Source of the DNA: Oricola thermophila
GTDB taxonomy: Bacteria; Pseudomonadota; Alphaproteobacteria; Rhizobiales; Rhizobiaceae
Direction: 5' to 3'
DNA length: 64,000 nt
Assembly: GCF_013358405.1 (NCBI RefSeq)
Contig: NZ_CP054836.1
Span: 310,001 to 374,000 of the forward strand
Shown here piece after piece: positions 17,614-26,537 of the stretch. The notes under the pieces were generated by a model that saw only the letters and a list, made by a program, of their open reading frames with translations, ran no database searches and was not told the DNA's origin. A program made the position numbers and the translations under genes. The number at the start of each line of letters is the position of its first letter. Position 1 is the first letter of the stretch.

Positions 17614-17761
17614 TGAAGGGCAATGTAGTGATTCGGGCGGGAAAGACCAGAACGAAACGCGAATGGCAAGGCCGGTTCCACCGGAACGAAGGATGCTGGT
17701 GACAGCGGGCGCCGCATGGCCCAAGATCGGCAGGCGACAAGGCCGTCCAGGGGAGGAGACG

Positions 17762-19405
17762 ATGGAAGGCACGATTTTCGGCGAGGGGCTCGACCGCAAC
17801 GCCGCCAACTACCAGCCGCTTACGCCGCTGAAACATCTCGAGCGCGCGGCGGCGGTGTTTCCGGATCATGTCGCCATCATCCACGGGACGCTCAGGCGCA
17901 GCTACGCGGACTTTTACGCCCGCTCGCGAAGGCTGGCCTCGGCCCTGCGGAAGGCGGGTATCGGGCGCGGCGACACGGTGGCCGTGATGCTGTCCAACAC
18001 GCCGGCCATGCTGGAGGCCCATCACGGCGTGCCGATGGCCGGCGCGGTGCTGCTGTCGATCAACACGCGGCTCGACGCCGAGGTGATCGCCTTCCAGCTC
18101 GACCACGGCGAGGCGAGGGCGGTGATCGTCGACCGGGAATTCTCCGCCGTCATGGCCTCCGCGCTGAAGCGGGCGGAGCGCAATCCGCTGGTCATAAACT
18201 ACGACGACCCGGACTATCCCGACGACGCGCCCTTCCCGAAGGGGGAGCCGATCGGATCGCTCGAATACGAGGACTTCATCGCCGGCGGCGACCCGGACTT
18301 CGAATGGGCGATGCCGGACGACGAGTGGGACGCGATCTCGCTGAACTACACCTCGGGGACGACCGGCAACCCGAAGGGCGTGGTCTACCACCATCGCGGC
18401 GCGGCGCTGATGGGCTATGCCAACGTGATCGCGAGCGGCATGGGCCGGCACCCGGTCTACCTCTGGACGCTGCCGATGTTCCACTGCAACGGCTGGTGCT
18501 TTCCGTGGACGCTTTCCGTGCAGGCGGGCACGCATGTGTGCCTGCGCTGGGTGCGGGCGAAGGCGATGTACGACGCCATCGCCGAGCACGGGGTGACGCA
18601 TCTGTGCGGCGCGCCGGTGGTGATGTCGATGCTGCTGAACGCGGCCGAGGCGGAGAAGCGCGACTTCCCGCAGACGGTGACGTTCAACACCGCGGCCGCG
18701 CCGCCGCCGGAAACCGTGCTGGCCGGCATGGCGCAGGCCGGTTTCGAGGTCACGCATCTCTACGGGCTGACCGAGACCTACGGGCCGGCGGTGGTCAACG
18801 AGTGGCACGGCGAGTGGAACGCGCTGGAGGGCCCGGAAAGGGCGGCGCTGAAGGCGCGCCAGGGCGTGCGCTACGCCGCGCTGGAGGACGTGACGGTGAT
18901 GGACCCGGAAACGATGGAACGGGTGCCCGCCGACGGCGAGACGCTGGGCGAGGTGATGTTCCGCGGCAACATCGTGATGAAGGGCTACCTGAAGAACCCG
19001 TCGGCGACGGAGCAGGCGTTCGCCGGCGGCTGGTTCCATTCCGGCGATCTCGGCGTGATGCACGAGGACGGATACATCCAGCTCAAGGACCGCTCGAAGG
19101 ACATCATAATCTCCGGCGGCGAGAACATCTCCTCGATCGAGGTGGAGGACGCGATCTACAAGCACCCGGCGGTCGCCGCGGCGGCGGTGGTGGCGAAGCC
19201 GGACGAGAAATGGGGCGAGAGCCCCTGCGCCTTCGTCGAGCTGAAGCCGGGGAAGGCGGCGACGGCGGAGGAGATCATCGCCCATTGCCGCACGCTGATG
19301 GCGCATTTCAAGTGCCCGCGCCACGTGGTGTTCACTGAACTGCCGAAGACATCGACGGGCAAGATCCAGAAATTCGTGCTGCGGGAAAAGGCAAAGGAGG
19401 CGTGA
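17762..19405 (+). CDS. Acyl-CoA synthetase, AMP-binding (DmdB/AlkK-like)
   Basis: This 547-residue ANL-superfamily enzyme activates a carboxylic acid with ATP and CoA via an acyl-adenylate. The P-loop-like motif is YTSGTTGNPKGVVYHH, followed by LPMFHCNGWCFPWT, the acceptor-site wording shared by medium-chain acyl-CoA and 3-methylthiopropionyl-CoA (DmdB-like) ligases. The A5-type motif is YGLTETYGPAV, the hinge SGDLGV and the C-terminal Lys is in PKTSTGKIQK. ATG 17762 follows a perfect GGGAGGAG site. The exact substrate cannot be told; a fatty acid or methylthiopropionate is likely. Confidence 0.93.
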   Translation: MEGTIFGEGLDRNAANYQPLTPLKHLERAAAVFPDHVAIIHGTLRRSYADFYARSRRLASALRKAGIGRGDTVAVMLSNTPAMLEAHHGVPMAGAVLLSINTRLDAEVIAFQLDHGEARAVIVDREFSAVMASALKRAERNPLVINYDDPDYPDDAPFPKGEPIGSLEYEDFIAGGDPDFEWAMPDDEWDAISLNYTSGTTGNPKGVVYHHRGAALMGYANVIASGMGRHPVYLWTLPMFHCNGWCFPWTLSVQAGTHVCLRWVRAKAMYDAIAEHGVTHLCGAPVVMSMLLNAAEAEKRDFPQTVTFNTAAAPPPETVLAGMAQAGFEVTHLYGLTETYGPAVVNEWHGEWNALEGPERAALKARQGVRYAALEDVTVMDPETMERVPADGETLGEVMFRGNIVMKGYLKNPSATEQAFAGGWFHSGDLGVMHEDGYIQLKDRSKDIIISGGENISSIEVEDAIYKHPAVAAAAVVAKPDEKWGESPCAFVELKPGKAATAEEIIAHCRTLMAHFKCPRHVVFTELPKTSTGKIQKFVLREKAKEA

Positions 19406-19525
19406 GGGGGCGGCGTAGTTGTTTCGGATTGAAGATGTTTGAATAATTTCGGGATAAACATAAGTTCTTACATGTGAATCCTGCGCATTAACCTGGAGTA
19501 TTCGATTTAGTCATAGAATTTCTTC

Positions 19526-20182
19526 ATGGCTTTCGAATTCGAAGCATTGACCGGGTTCCCGGTAATATTTCTCGCTGTCCTGGCGGTGGCCTTCTATGGC
19601 GGAATGACGTTCGAGCGATTTCTCGCCGCTCAGCGAAGGCGGAAGTGGCGGGGAAGGAAGCGCCGCCGCTGGCAGGACAGGCGCGTCGGGGCCGATCTCA
19701 AATATCGCGGGGAGGAATCGAAACCTGCAGGGCCGGCACCGAAGCCGATCGACGCAGCGGAACAATTGCGGATCGTTATGGACGCGGATTTCGCGATCCA
19801 GCCGCTGCTCAACAAAAGCGAGGCGCGGGTTTTCAAGGAACTCGACCGCATGGTGATCGATTGCAATCCCGGCTGGCAGGTGATGGCGCAAGTGTCGCTC
19901 GGCGAAATTTTGCGCTGCAAGGACGTCAAGGCCTATAGCTGCGTGAATTCAAAGCGCGTCGACCTCCTTCTCGTCGACGAAAACTGCCAACCGCGCCACG
20001 CCCTCGAATATCAGGGCGGCGCGCACCATCAAGGGACGGCGGCGGCACGCGACGCGGTCAAGAAGGAAGCGCTCAGGCGGGCGGGCATAGGCTATCACGA
20101 GGTCATCGCCGGGCACACGACCCCTTCCGATCTCAGGCGGCTGGTCGAGCGGCTTGTGGACAAGCCGATTGCCGCGCAATAG
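19526..20182 (+). CDS. Membrane-anchored DUF2726 protein (nuclease-like fold)
   Basis: This 218-residue protein has one N-terminal membrane span (VIFLAVLAVAFYGGMTF), a very basic linker (RRRKWRGRKRRRWQDRR) and a C-terminal DUF2726 domain (about 90-215). The domain shows LLNKSEARVFKELD and KRVDLLLVDENCQPRHALEYQ. The spacing of Asp in VDLLLVD and Glu-x-Gln in LEYQ resembles the PD-(D/E)XK nuclease core, and DUF2726 is often found in nuclease-like contexts. Catalysis is unproven. There is no good ribosome site before ATG 19526, and the upstream gap is AT-rich. Confidence 0.82.
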   Translation: MAFEFEALTGFPVIFLAVLAVAFYGGMTFERFLAAQRRRKWRGRKRRRWQDRRVGADLKYRGEESKPAGPAPKPIDAAEQLRIVMDADFAIQPLLNKSEARVFKELDRMVIDCNPGWQVMAQVSLGEILRCKDVKAYSCVNSKRVDLLLVDENCQPRHALEYQGGAHHQGTAAARDAVKKEALRRAGIGYHEVIAGHTTPSDLRRLVERLVDKPIAAQ

Positions 20183-20265
20183 CCGGGCAAACCGGGCGTT
20201 TATCGCTTGCAAAATCTTCCCGGAGCCGGCTTATCAGTCGTCGGACGTGCGGCAGGGAGGAATTC

Positions 20266-20667
20266 ATGACCAGCAAACATTCGGGCTCGTGCCTGTGCGG
20301 CGCGGTGACGTTCGAGATCGAGGGGACGTTCGACCGGTTCATGCTGTGCCATTGCAGCCGCTGCAGGAAGTTCTCCGGCACGGCGCACGCGTCGAACCTG
20401 TTCTGCGACACGGGCACGCTCACCTTCCTGTCGGGCGAGGAGAAGATCCGGCATTTCGACGTGCCGGGCACGCGGTTCCTGAAGGCGTTCTGCGCCGACT
20501 GCGGCTCGCCGCTGCCCCGGGTTCGCGGCGAGGGCGTCGCAGTGCCTGCCGGCTGCCTCGACACGCCGGTCGACATCGCGCCGACGGCGCACATCTTCTT
20601 CTGCGATCGTGCGAACTGGGAGGAGGGGCTGGACGCCTGTCCGAAATTCGACGGCTATCCGAAGTAG
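20266..20667 (+). CDS. GFA/CENP-V-like zinc protein
   Basis: This 133-residue protein has the GFA (glutathione-dependent formaldehyde-activating enzyme-like) fold. The zinc cysteines are visible as GSCLCGAV, LCHCSRCRKFSG and FCADCGSPLP. Family members may bind S-hydroxymethylglutathione, but most have no proven reaction. ATG 20266 follows GGGAGGAATTC. It sits alone, 83 bp after the DUF2726 gene. Confidence 0.92.
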   Translation: MTSKHSGSCLCGAVTFEIEGTFDRFMLCHCSRCRKFSGTAHASNLFCDTGTLTFLSGEEKIRHFDVPGTRFLKAFCADCGSPLPRVRGEGVAVPAGCLDTPVDIAPTAHIFFCDRANWEEGLDACPKFDGYPK

Positions 20668-20882
20668 GGCGCAGTCCCCGTCCGTCCAATGACACGGATT
20701 TCGCGTGCTGTTCGCCGGCCGAGCAGCGCGCTGCGGAACATGTACAATTGTTAATTTGAACGACGGCGATCCAGGGCCTAGCGTGGCATCGTTCCATGAC
20801 GCATTCGGCACGGCCGTTCCGGCCATTCGCCCTTCGCGTCCATGATTTTCTCCGGCGATCACGCCCAAAAGAGGTCCAGGAA

Positions 20883-21524
20883 ATGCGCCATCTGCTGCCC
20901 GCAATCATCATCGCAGGGCTGACCGTCCAAGCTGCGGCCGCCGAGACCTTCTCGACCGACGTGTGGGCGGACAACTGGTTTGCTTTCAAGGTGAACGGCG
21001 AGACCGTGGCCGAGGACAGCGTACCGATCACGACGGAACGCTCCTTCAACGCGGAGAGCTTCACCTTCGAGGCGGAACGTCCGTTCGTCATCGGCCTGAT
21101 CGCCAAGGATTTCAAGGAAAACGACAGCGGCCTCGAATATATCGGGACCAATCGCCAGCAGATGGGCGATGGCGGAGTCATCCTCCAGGTGAAGGACGGA
21201 AGCGGAAACACGGTCGCCGTCAGCGACGAAGACTGGCGCTGCCTCGTGATCCATACGGCGCCGCTGGACAAGTCGTGCGAAAGCAAAAGCAACCCCGTGC
21301 CCGGTGAAGGCGCCTGCGCCTTCGAGGCGCTCGACGAGCCGGAAGGCTGGAGCACCGCCGGTTTCGATGCCTCCGGGTGGGAGCCGGCACATCTCTATTC
21401 CGAAAGGGAGGTCAGCCCGAAGGGCGGTTACGACCGCATCGAATGGGACGGGGCGGCGCGATTCATGTGGGGTCCCGACCTCGAGACCTCCAACACCGTG
21501 CTTTGCCGGATGACGGTCGAGTGA
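20883..21524 (+). CDS. Secreted protein, partner of the YHYH protein
   Basis: This 213-residue protein has a signal peptide (MRHLLPAIIIAGLTVQAAAA) cleaved near AETFS. The mature part begins DVWADNWFAFKVNGE and contains ITTERSFNAESFTF, ending MWGPDLETSNTVLCR. Aromatic- and Asp/Asn-rich repeats such as WGPDLE suggest a beta-sandwich, carbohydrate-binding-like fold, but I do not recognise a named family. Four or more Cys could form periplasmic disulfides. ATG 20883 has CCAGGAA before it. It is 73 bp upstream of the YHYH gene on the same strand, so a shared role is likely. Confidence 0.7.
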   Translation: MRHLLPAIIIAGLTVQAAAAETFSTDVWADNWFAFKVNGETVAEDSVPITTERSFNAESFTFEAERPFVIGLIAKDFKENDSGLEYIGTNRQQMGDGGVILQVKDGSGNTVAVSDEDWRCLVIHTAPLDKSCESKSNPVPGEGACAFEALDEPEGWSTAGFDASGWEPAHLYSEREVSPKGGYDRIEWDGAARFMWGPDLETSNTVLCRMTVE

Positions 21525-21597
21525 CGCGCCGGCATGGCGGGCAACCGGCCAATCCCCCCCTAGCGAACAATTGAAGAGATACAGGAGGTCCGCTTTC

Positions 21598-22575
21598 ATG
21601 ACCCGCATGACGCGCCCGTTCGTCGCGACAATACCGTTCCTGCTCGTCCTGAATGCGGCACAGCCGGCCCATGCCCATGACGATCATTGCGCGGCTATCC
21701 GGGAATCGGTCGAGAAGGCCGGTTTCGCCGACAGCGTGACGGTGGTCTGCGACGGCGACCATGCCAGCATCATCTCCGACACGTTTCCCGATCATGAAAT
21801 GATGACGGGCATCGTCGGAACGAACGAACAGGTTCCGGTTCCCGCCAAGGATCATGCGGCACCCATTCCGCTGGAACCGAAGCTTGGCGACACGCCGCAA
21901 ACCCGCGACTCCTCTCTGGGTGTCGCGGTCAACGGGGTGCCGATCTACGACTACACCGCCGGCGGCGAGATGACCGAGGCCGAACTGTATCACTACCAGG
22001 CTCACCACGACACGGTGGCGACGCAGCAGCTGGATGAATGCGGCGGGCATGCGGGAAAGGGCGACGACTACCATTATCATGCCAAGCCGACCTGCATGAT
22101 CGAGCAGATGAAAAATGCCGGCGACGACGCCATCATCGGCTGGGCCTTCGACGGATTCCCGATATTCGGCGACAACAATCCCGACGGCACGCAGATCGCC
22201 GACGGGGAACTGGATGTCTGCAACGGAAAGGCCGACGATACCTTCGGATACCGGTATCACACTTCGGCGGATGCCCCCTATATCATCCAGTGCCTGATGG
22301 GCGAGGTCGCCGACCTGCAGGCGCTTCCGCGCGTGGCGCCTCTCAGATCGATCGACGGCAACGGGGGGCGCGATTCCGGCGTCCCGCCCCGCGGGGGCGT
22401 GGAGGATCTCGTCTTCACGCAATTTCCCGGCGGCGGAGGACACATGGAGTACAGCTATCGGGGCGAGACCTACTACATCCGCTACGCTCCGTCGGACCGA
22501 CCGGATTGCTACGATTTCGAGACGCGAACGGTCACGAATGGCGGCGAAGTCGAGACCGGGACCTATTGCCGATAG
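21598..22575 (+). CDS. YHYH-domain secreted protein
   Basis: This 325-residue protein has an N-terminal signal peptide (TRPFVATIPFLLVLNAAQPAHA). The YHYH domain contains DDYHYHAKPTC, preceded by LYHYQAHHDTVATQQLDECGGH, and then GWAFDGFPIFG and YRYHTSADAPY. The His clusters suggest metal binding in the periplasm or outside the cell. YHYH proteins occur in many marine bacteria and have no assigned function. ATG 21598 is chosen because of AGGAGGT eight bases upstream; a TTG at 21571 has no such site. It is co-directional with the preceding secreted protein gene. Confidence 0.88.
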   Translation: MTRMTRPFVATIPFLLVLNAAQPAHAHDDHCAAIRESVEKAGFADSVTVVCDGDHASIISDTFPDHEMMTGIVGTNEQVPVPAKDHAAPIPLEPKLGDTPQTRDSSLGVAVNGVPIYDYTAGGEMTEAELYHYQAHHDTVATQQLDECGGHAGKGDDYHYHAKPTCMIEQMKNAGDDAIIGWAFDGFPIFGDNNPDGTQIADGELDVCNGKADDTFGYRYHTSADAPYIIQCLMGEVADLQALPRVAPLRSIDGNGGRDSGVPPRGGVEDLVFTQFPGGGGHMEYSYRGETYYIRYAPSDRPDCYDFETRTVTNGGEVETGTYCR

Positions 22576-22617
22576 AAACCCGGCTCAATCGGGCCCGGTG
22601 TTGTCCGGGACAAGCCC

Positions 22618-23376
22618 TCAGCCGTAGTGAACCGCGAGCTTGCGGCCATCGACCTCGTGGATTGCAATATGGGTGCCGAAGATGGCCGAAAGGGCCTCCT
22701 CGGTCACGATCTCGTCCGGCGTTCCCTCCGCGACGAGGCGGCCGTCGCGCATGCCCACGATCCGGTCGGCATGGATCGCAGCATAGTTGATCTCGTGCAC
22801 CACGATGACGATGGTGCGCCCGTGCCGGTCCGCCAGCTCGCGCAGCTGCCGCATCAGCGCCCGGGCGAAGGGCATGTCCAGATTGTTGAGCGGCTCGTCG
22901 AGCAGCAGGTAGTCCGCCGACTGGGCGAAACTCATGGCGACCATGGCCCGCTGGCGCTGGCCGCCCGAGAGCTGGTCCAGATAGCGCTCCGCCAATGGCT
23001 CCAGGTGGAAGGCGGCGAGCGCATCGGCGACGATCTCGCGATCCTCGGCGCGCATGTGACCGCGATTGTGCGGAAAGCGGCCGAATCCGACGAGATCGCG
23101 CACGGTGACGCGGGTGCCGACGACCGTGTCCTGGCGCAGGATGGCCAGCTTGCGCGCCAGTTCGTCGCTCGGCGTCGTGCTCACGTCGAGTCCGTCGAAG
23201 CGGATGCTGCCCGCCTGCAGGCGCTGCAACCGGGCCATCAGCGAAAGCAATGTCGACTTGCCCGCGCCGTTCGGCCCGACCAAGGCGGTGATGCCGCCCT
23301 TCGGGATGGTCAGCGAGACATCGTGAAGGACCCGCGTCGCGCCGTGCCGGTGACTGACATTCTCGATCTCGATCAT
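22618..23376 (-). CDS. Iron-siderophore ABC transporter ATP-binding protein
   Basis: This 252-residue ATPase energises siderophore import. Walker A is VGPNGAGKST, the signature LSGGQRQRAMVAMS and Walker B YLLLDEPLNNLD, with the switch His in IVVHEINYA. The sequence fits the FepC/YclP/FatE group. ATG 23376 overlaps the upstream permease stop by four bases, and the longer frame to 23769 is non-coding. It is the last gene of the binding protein-permease-permease-ATPase operon. Confidence 0.94.
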   Translation of the reverse strand: MIEIENVSHRHGATRVLHDVSLTIPKGGITALVGPNGAGKSTLLSLMARLQRLQAGSIRFDGLDVSTTPSDELARKLAILRQDTVVGTRVTVRDLVGFGRFPHNRGHMRAEDREIVADALAAFHLEPLAERYLDQLSGGQRQRAMVAMSFAQSADYLLLDEPLNNLDMPFARALMRQLRELADRHGRTIVIVVHEINYAAIHADRIVGMRDGRLVAEGTPDEIVTEEALSAIFGTHIAIHEVDGRKLAVHYG

Positions 23377-24317
23377 CGCTGCGAACCCTTCAGAACGAGG
23401 AGGAGGAACACGAGACCGCCGAGGAACTCGACGGAAACGGAAAGCGGCGTCGCCAAGGCAAGGATGCGCTCGGTGACGGTCTGGCCGGCGACCAGGACGA
23501 TGCCCGATATCAGCGCCGCGGCCGGCAGCAGCAGGGCGTGGCGATGGGTCTTCATCGCCGAGTGTGCAAGGCTGGACACCAGCAGGCCGAAGAATGTCAC
23601 GGGACCGGCCAGCGCGGTCGACACCGAGACGAGCAGCGCGACGATCATCAGGATCGCGAACACGGCGCGCCGGTGGTCGACGCCGAGGCTGATGGCCTGG
23701 TCGCGTCCGAGCGCGATCACGTCGAGGCGATGCCGGTAGCGCCAGGCCGCCGCGATGCCGATGGCGCATAGAAGCGCCGATATGCCCAGCAGGTCCGTCT
23801 CGACCGCGTTGAACCGCGCAAAGGAGTTCACCTGGACGATGGCGAACTCGTTGGGATCGATCAGTCGCTGGATGAAGGCCGTCAGGCTGTGGAACAGCAC
23901 CCCGAAGATTATGCCTGTCAGCACGGTGCGGTGCATGTCGTGTCGTGCCCGGGACAGCAGCGTGCCGAACAGCAGTACCGCGGCGCCGAGCAGGAGCGAG
24001 AATTCCATCGCGAAGCGCAGTCCCTGCGACAGTTGCGCCACGCCGAAACCGCCGATGGCGAAGACCAGCAGGGTCTGGAAAAGGACGAAGAGCGCATCGA
24101 AACCCATGATGGACGGGGTGAGGATGCGGTTGCCGGAGATCGTCTGGAAAAGGATGGTGGAAACGGCAATCGCGGCGCCGACGATGAGCAGGGCGGCGAG
24201 TTTTGCGCCACGGAAGGCGAGCACGAAATCCCAGTTGCCGCGTGCGCCGAGCGTCATGAACAGCGCGCAGGCGCCGACCAGAGCAAGGGCAAGCCAGGCA
24301 AGGCGACGCTCAGGCAT
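23373..24317 (-). CDS. Iron-siderophore ABC transporter permease (FecCD family)
   Basis: This 314-residue inner-membrane permease has about nine to ten spans. Family wording includes ISGNRILTPSIMGFDALF (the substrate-path region after TM2) and SLGVDHRRA before the coupling helix. It resembles the YclO/FatC subunit of catecholate-siderophore importers. It overlaps the preceding permease by eight bases and the ATPase by four, indicating translational coupling. Confidence 0.92.
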   Translation of the reverse strand: MPERRLAWLALALVGACALFMTLGARGNWDFVLAFRGAKLAALLIVGAAIAVSTILFQTISGNRILTPSIMGFDALFVLFQTLLVFAIGGFGVAQLSQGLRFAMEFSLLLGAAVLLFGTLLSRARHDMHRTVLTGIIFGVLFHSLTAFIQRLIDPNEFAIVQVNSFARFNAVETDLLGISALLCAIGIAAAWRYRHRLDVIALGRDQAISLGVDHRRAVFAILMIVALLVSVSTALAGPVTFFGLLVSSLAHSAMKTHRHALLLPAAALISGIVLVAGQTVTERILALATPLSVSVEFLGGLVFLLLVLKGSQR

Positions 24318-25257
24318 GGCCGGGTTTCCGCGCGTAGAGAAGCCACAGGAAGAGCACGGCGCCGACCACGCCGAAGACCGTGCCGACCGGGATCTCGTAG
24401 GGATGACGGATCACGCGGCCGATAATGTCGCAGAGAAGGACAAGCCCCGCTCCCCCGGCCGCTGTCCAGGGCAGGCTCGCGCGCAGATTGTCGCCGAGCA
24501 GGCGGCTGGCGATGTTGGGCACGACGAGTCCGACGAAGGGGATCATGCCCACGGTGACGACGGTAAGCGCGGTGATGACCGAAACCATGAGAAGGCCGGC
24601 GGCGACGGTGCGGGCATAGTTCAAGCCGAGGCTGACGGAAACATCGCGGCCGAGGCCGACGATGGAAAAGCGGTCGGCGACGAACCAGGCCGCCAGCGCC
24701 GCGATGCCGGAAACCCAGAGCAGCTCGTAGCGGCCGAGCAGGACGCCGGAGAACTCGCCATTCATCCAGACGCCGACATACTGGAGCAGGTCGGCCTGGT
24801 AGGCGACGAAGGTCACCCCGGCGCCGATCACCGAGCCGTAGACGAGGCCGACCAGCGGGACCAGCAGGGGCTGGGTGACCGGGAGGCGGCGCACGATGGC
24901 GAGAAAAAGGACGCTACCGGCCAGCGCGGTCAGGCTGGCCGCCAGCATCTTCAGCGCCAGCGGAGCGGAGGGCATGAAAAGGGTGGCGAGCAGGATGCCG
25001 AGGGCGGCGCTTTGCCCGGTTCCCGCCGTGGTCGGCTCGATGAACCGATTGCGCGCGAGCATCTGCATGATGACGCCGGCAACCGCCATCGAGGCGCCGG
25101 TCAGCAGAACCGCGAGCGTGCGCGGCAGCCGGCTGATCGCCATCAGGCGCGCGGCCTCGGGATCGCGCAGCAGCGCCGCCGGACCGACATCGATCACGCC
25201 GACGAAGAGGCTCGCGACGGCGAGCGCCAGCAATGCCGCCACGGCCGCGATTTTCAT
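24310..25257 (-). CDS. Iron-siderophore ABC transporter permease (FecCD family)
   Basis: This 315-residue membrane subunit is the partner of the next permease. It has ARNRFIEPTTAGTGQSAALG, the typical FecCD loop, VSLGLNYARTVAAG near the coupling helix and GLVVPNIAS-type wording further on. ATG 25257 (MKIAAVAALLALAV) gives the usual N terminus; an in-frame GTG at 25269 is also possible, four bases from the binding-protein stop. It resembles YclN/FatD. Confidence 0.92.
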   Translation of the reverse strand: MKIAAVAALLALAVASLFVGVIDVGPAALLRDPEAARLMAISRLPRTLAVLLTGASMAVAGVIMQMLARNRFIEPTTAGTGQSAALGILLATLFMPSAPLALKMLAASLTALAGSVLFLAIVRRLPVTQPLLVPLVGLVYGSVIGAGVTFVAYQADLLQYVGVWMNGEFSGVLLGRYELLWVSGIAALAAWFVADRFSIVGLGRDVSVSLGLNYARTVAAGLLMVSVITALTVVTVGMIPFVGLVVPNIASRLLGDNLRASLPWTAAGGAGLVLLCDIIGRVIRHPYEIPVGTVFGVVGAVLFLWLLYARKPGHA

Positions 25258-25273
25258 GCCCGGTCTCACTGCG

Positions 25274-26176
25274 TCACGACGAGGGCCTGAAGCCCTTCTC
25301 GATCAGCCCGAAGGTGTTCATCAGCGAACGGAAGCCGCCGGCGGCGACGTAGAGATCGGCCGCGTTGAGATAGATGACCTGGCCCTTCTTCCATGCGGTG
25401 GTCTCCGCGACCAGCGCATTGTCGAGCGTCTCGGCGGCCCGCTCGCCTTCCGCGCCGATCGCTGCGGAGCGGTCGATCACCAGGAGCCAGTCCGGATTGG
25501 CGTTGCGGATGAACTCGAAGGAGATCGCCTCGCCATGGGTGGCCTCCTCGACGGACTCGACGGCCTGCGGCAGGTCCAGCTCGTCATGCAGCCATCCGAA
25601 GCGTGATCCCTTGCCGTAGGCGGAGATCTTCGGTCCGTTGGTCAGGACGATCAGCGCCGTGCCCTTGCCGGCGGCAGCGGCCTTCGCGCGTTCCAGCCCG
25701 GCGTCAAGTTCGCCGGCCAGCCTTTTCGCCTCGTCTTGCCTGCCGAAGATCTCGCCATAGGCGGCAAGCCGCGCCCTGGCTTGGCCGACCACGTCGTTGC
25801 CCCAGATGGTCATGTCGATCGTCGGAGCGAATTTCGACAGCGGCTCGAGCTGCTCGGCCGAGCGGGAACCGACGACGATCAGGTCTGGCGCCAGCGCGTT
25901 GACGGCCTCGAAATCGGGTTCGAACAGGGTGCCGACCGCCTCGGCATTTTCCGTCGCTTCGTCAAGATAGTCGACGAACACCTTTTCGACGGTGCCGGCC
26001 GGCCTGATGCCCAGCGCGTCGAGCGTGTCGAGCGCGCCGACATCGAACACGACAATCTTTTCGGGGTTGGACGGTACCGCGACGGTTCCGCGTGCCGTTT
26101 CGACGGCGACGCTCTCCGCCAGGGCGGGCGCGGCCGCCAGGACCGCGGCTGCAAGCAGGGGAACGAATCTCTTCAT
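25274..26176 (-). CDS. Siderophore-binding periplasmic protein (FatB/YclQ/CeuE-like)
   Basis: This 300-residue binding protein has a signal peptide (MKRFVPLLAAAVLAAAPALA). The two-lobed fold is marked by PEKIVVFDVGALDTLDALG and APDLIVVGSRSA. The ISAYGKGSRFGWLHDELDL stretch is typical of the FatB/CeuE group that binds catecholate ferric complexes such as petrobactin or enterobactin fragments. It heads the operon of binding protein, two permeases and ATPase, and diverges from the TonB receptor across iron boxes. Confidence 0.92.
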   Translation of the reverse strand: MKRFVPLLAAAVLAAAPALAESVAVETARGTVAVPSNPEKIVVFDVGALDTLDALGIRPAGTVEKVFVDYLDEATENAEAVGTLFEPDFEAVNALAPDLIVVGSRSAEQLEPLSKFAPTIDMTIWGNDVVGQARARLAAYGEIFGRQDEAKRLAGELDAGLERAKAAAAGKGTALIVLTNGPKISAYGKGSRFGWLHDELDLPQAVESVEEATHGEAISFEFIRNANPDWLLVIDRSAAIGAEGERAAETLDNALVAETTAWKKGQVIYLNAADLYVAAGGFRSLMNTFGLIEKGFRPSS

Positions 26177-26274
26177 GACGAATCTCCATGGGGAAACCGT
26201 CCGGCAGGAACGGACGGAACTGTTGGCCGCGCCACGCGATTAGCGGATCGGAAATCCGGCGTCCAGATATAATA

Positions 26275-26289
26275 TGACATTTTTTGTCC
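26275..26289 (-). promoter_or_regulatory. IRO-box-like site for the siderophore ABC operon
   Basis: TGACATTTTTTGTCC fits TGA-N9-TCA with one mismatch and contains the inverted repeat GACA-N5-TGTC. It is 99 bp upstream of the binding-protein start. RirA represses such sites in iron-replete rhizobia. Confidence 0.55.
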
Positions 26290-26407
26290 AGATAGATTGC
26301 GCCCCGCATGGCTGACCCGTCGTGCAGTTGCTGGTTCCGTCCATGGGGGCGATTTGACGGGGCAGGGCGGCCAGGAGTGCGTGCGATTGCCGCAGGGCGA
26401 AATAACT

Positions 26408-26422
26408 TGACTCCTTTTGTCA
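26408..26422 (+). promoter_or_regulatory. IRO box upstream of the TonB receptor
   Basis: TGACTCCTTTTGTCA matches TGA-N9-TCA exactly, the iron-responsive operator described for RirA in rhizobia. It overlaps a possible -35 (TTGACT), 116 bp before the receptor start, consistent with repression when iron is plentiful. Confidence 0.65.
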
Positions 26423-26537
26423 CCTAAAATATCGGGGCGGCATCGTGCGGCGGGGGACATCGTCGCGCCGAACAGCCAGCGAGTAGCGGAATATCCGTCC
26501 AGCCAGCCAGCCGAACAATCTTCAGCAGGGGGCCCGG

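Larger units (their letters stand above)
26177..26537. promoter_or_regulatory. Divergent iron-regulated promoter region
   Basis: This 361-base gap between binding protein and TonB receptor holds two TGA-N9-TC(A/C) elements (listed separately). It also has a 9-bp direct repeat, GTCCAGATA, at 26261-26269 and 26286-26294, which flanks the first element. No gene is seen. Confidence 0.65.

Noticed and set aside
15659..19324. Very long open frame (about 1220 residues) opposite uvrD and across the acyl-CoA synthetase
   Set aside because: It is Arg/Pro-rich shadow sequence of two well-supported genes and has no domain or start signal.
22618..23769. Longer version of the siderophore ATPase starting near 23769
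   Set aside because: The extra N terminus is shadow of the permease gene; ATG 23376 gives a normal ABC start with a four-base overlap.
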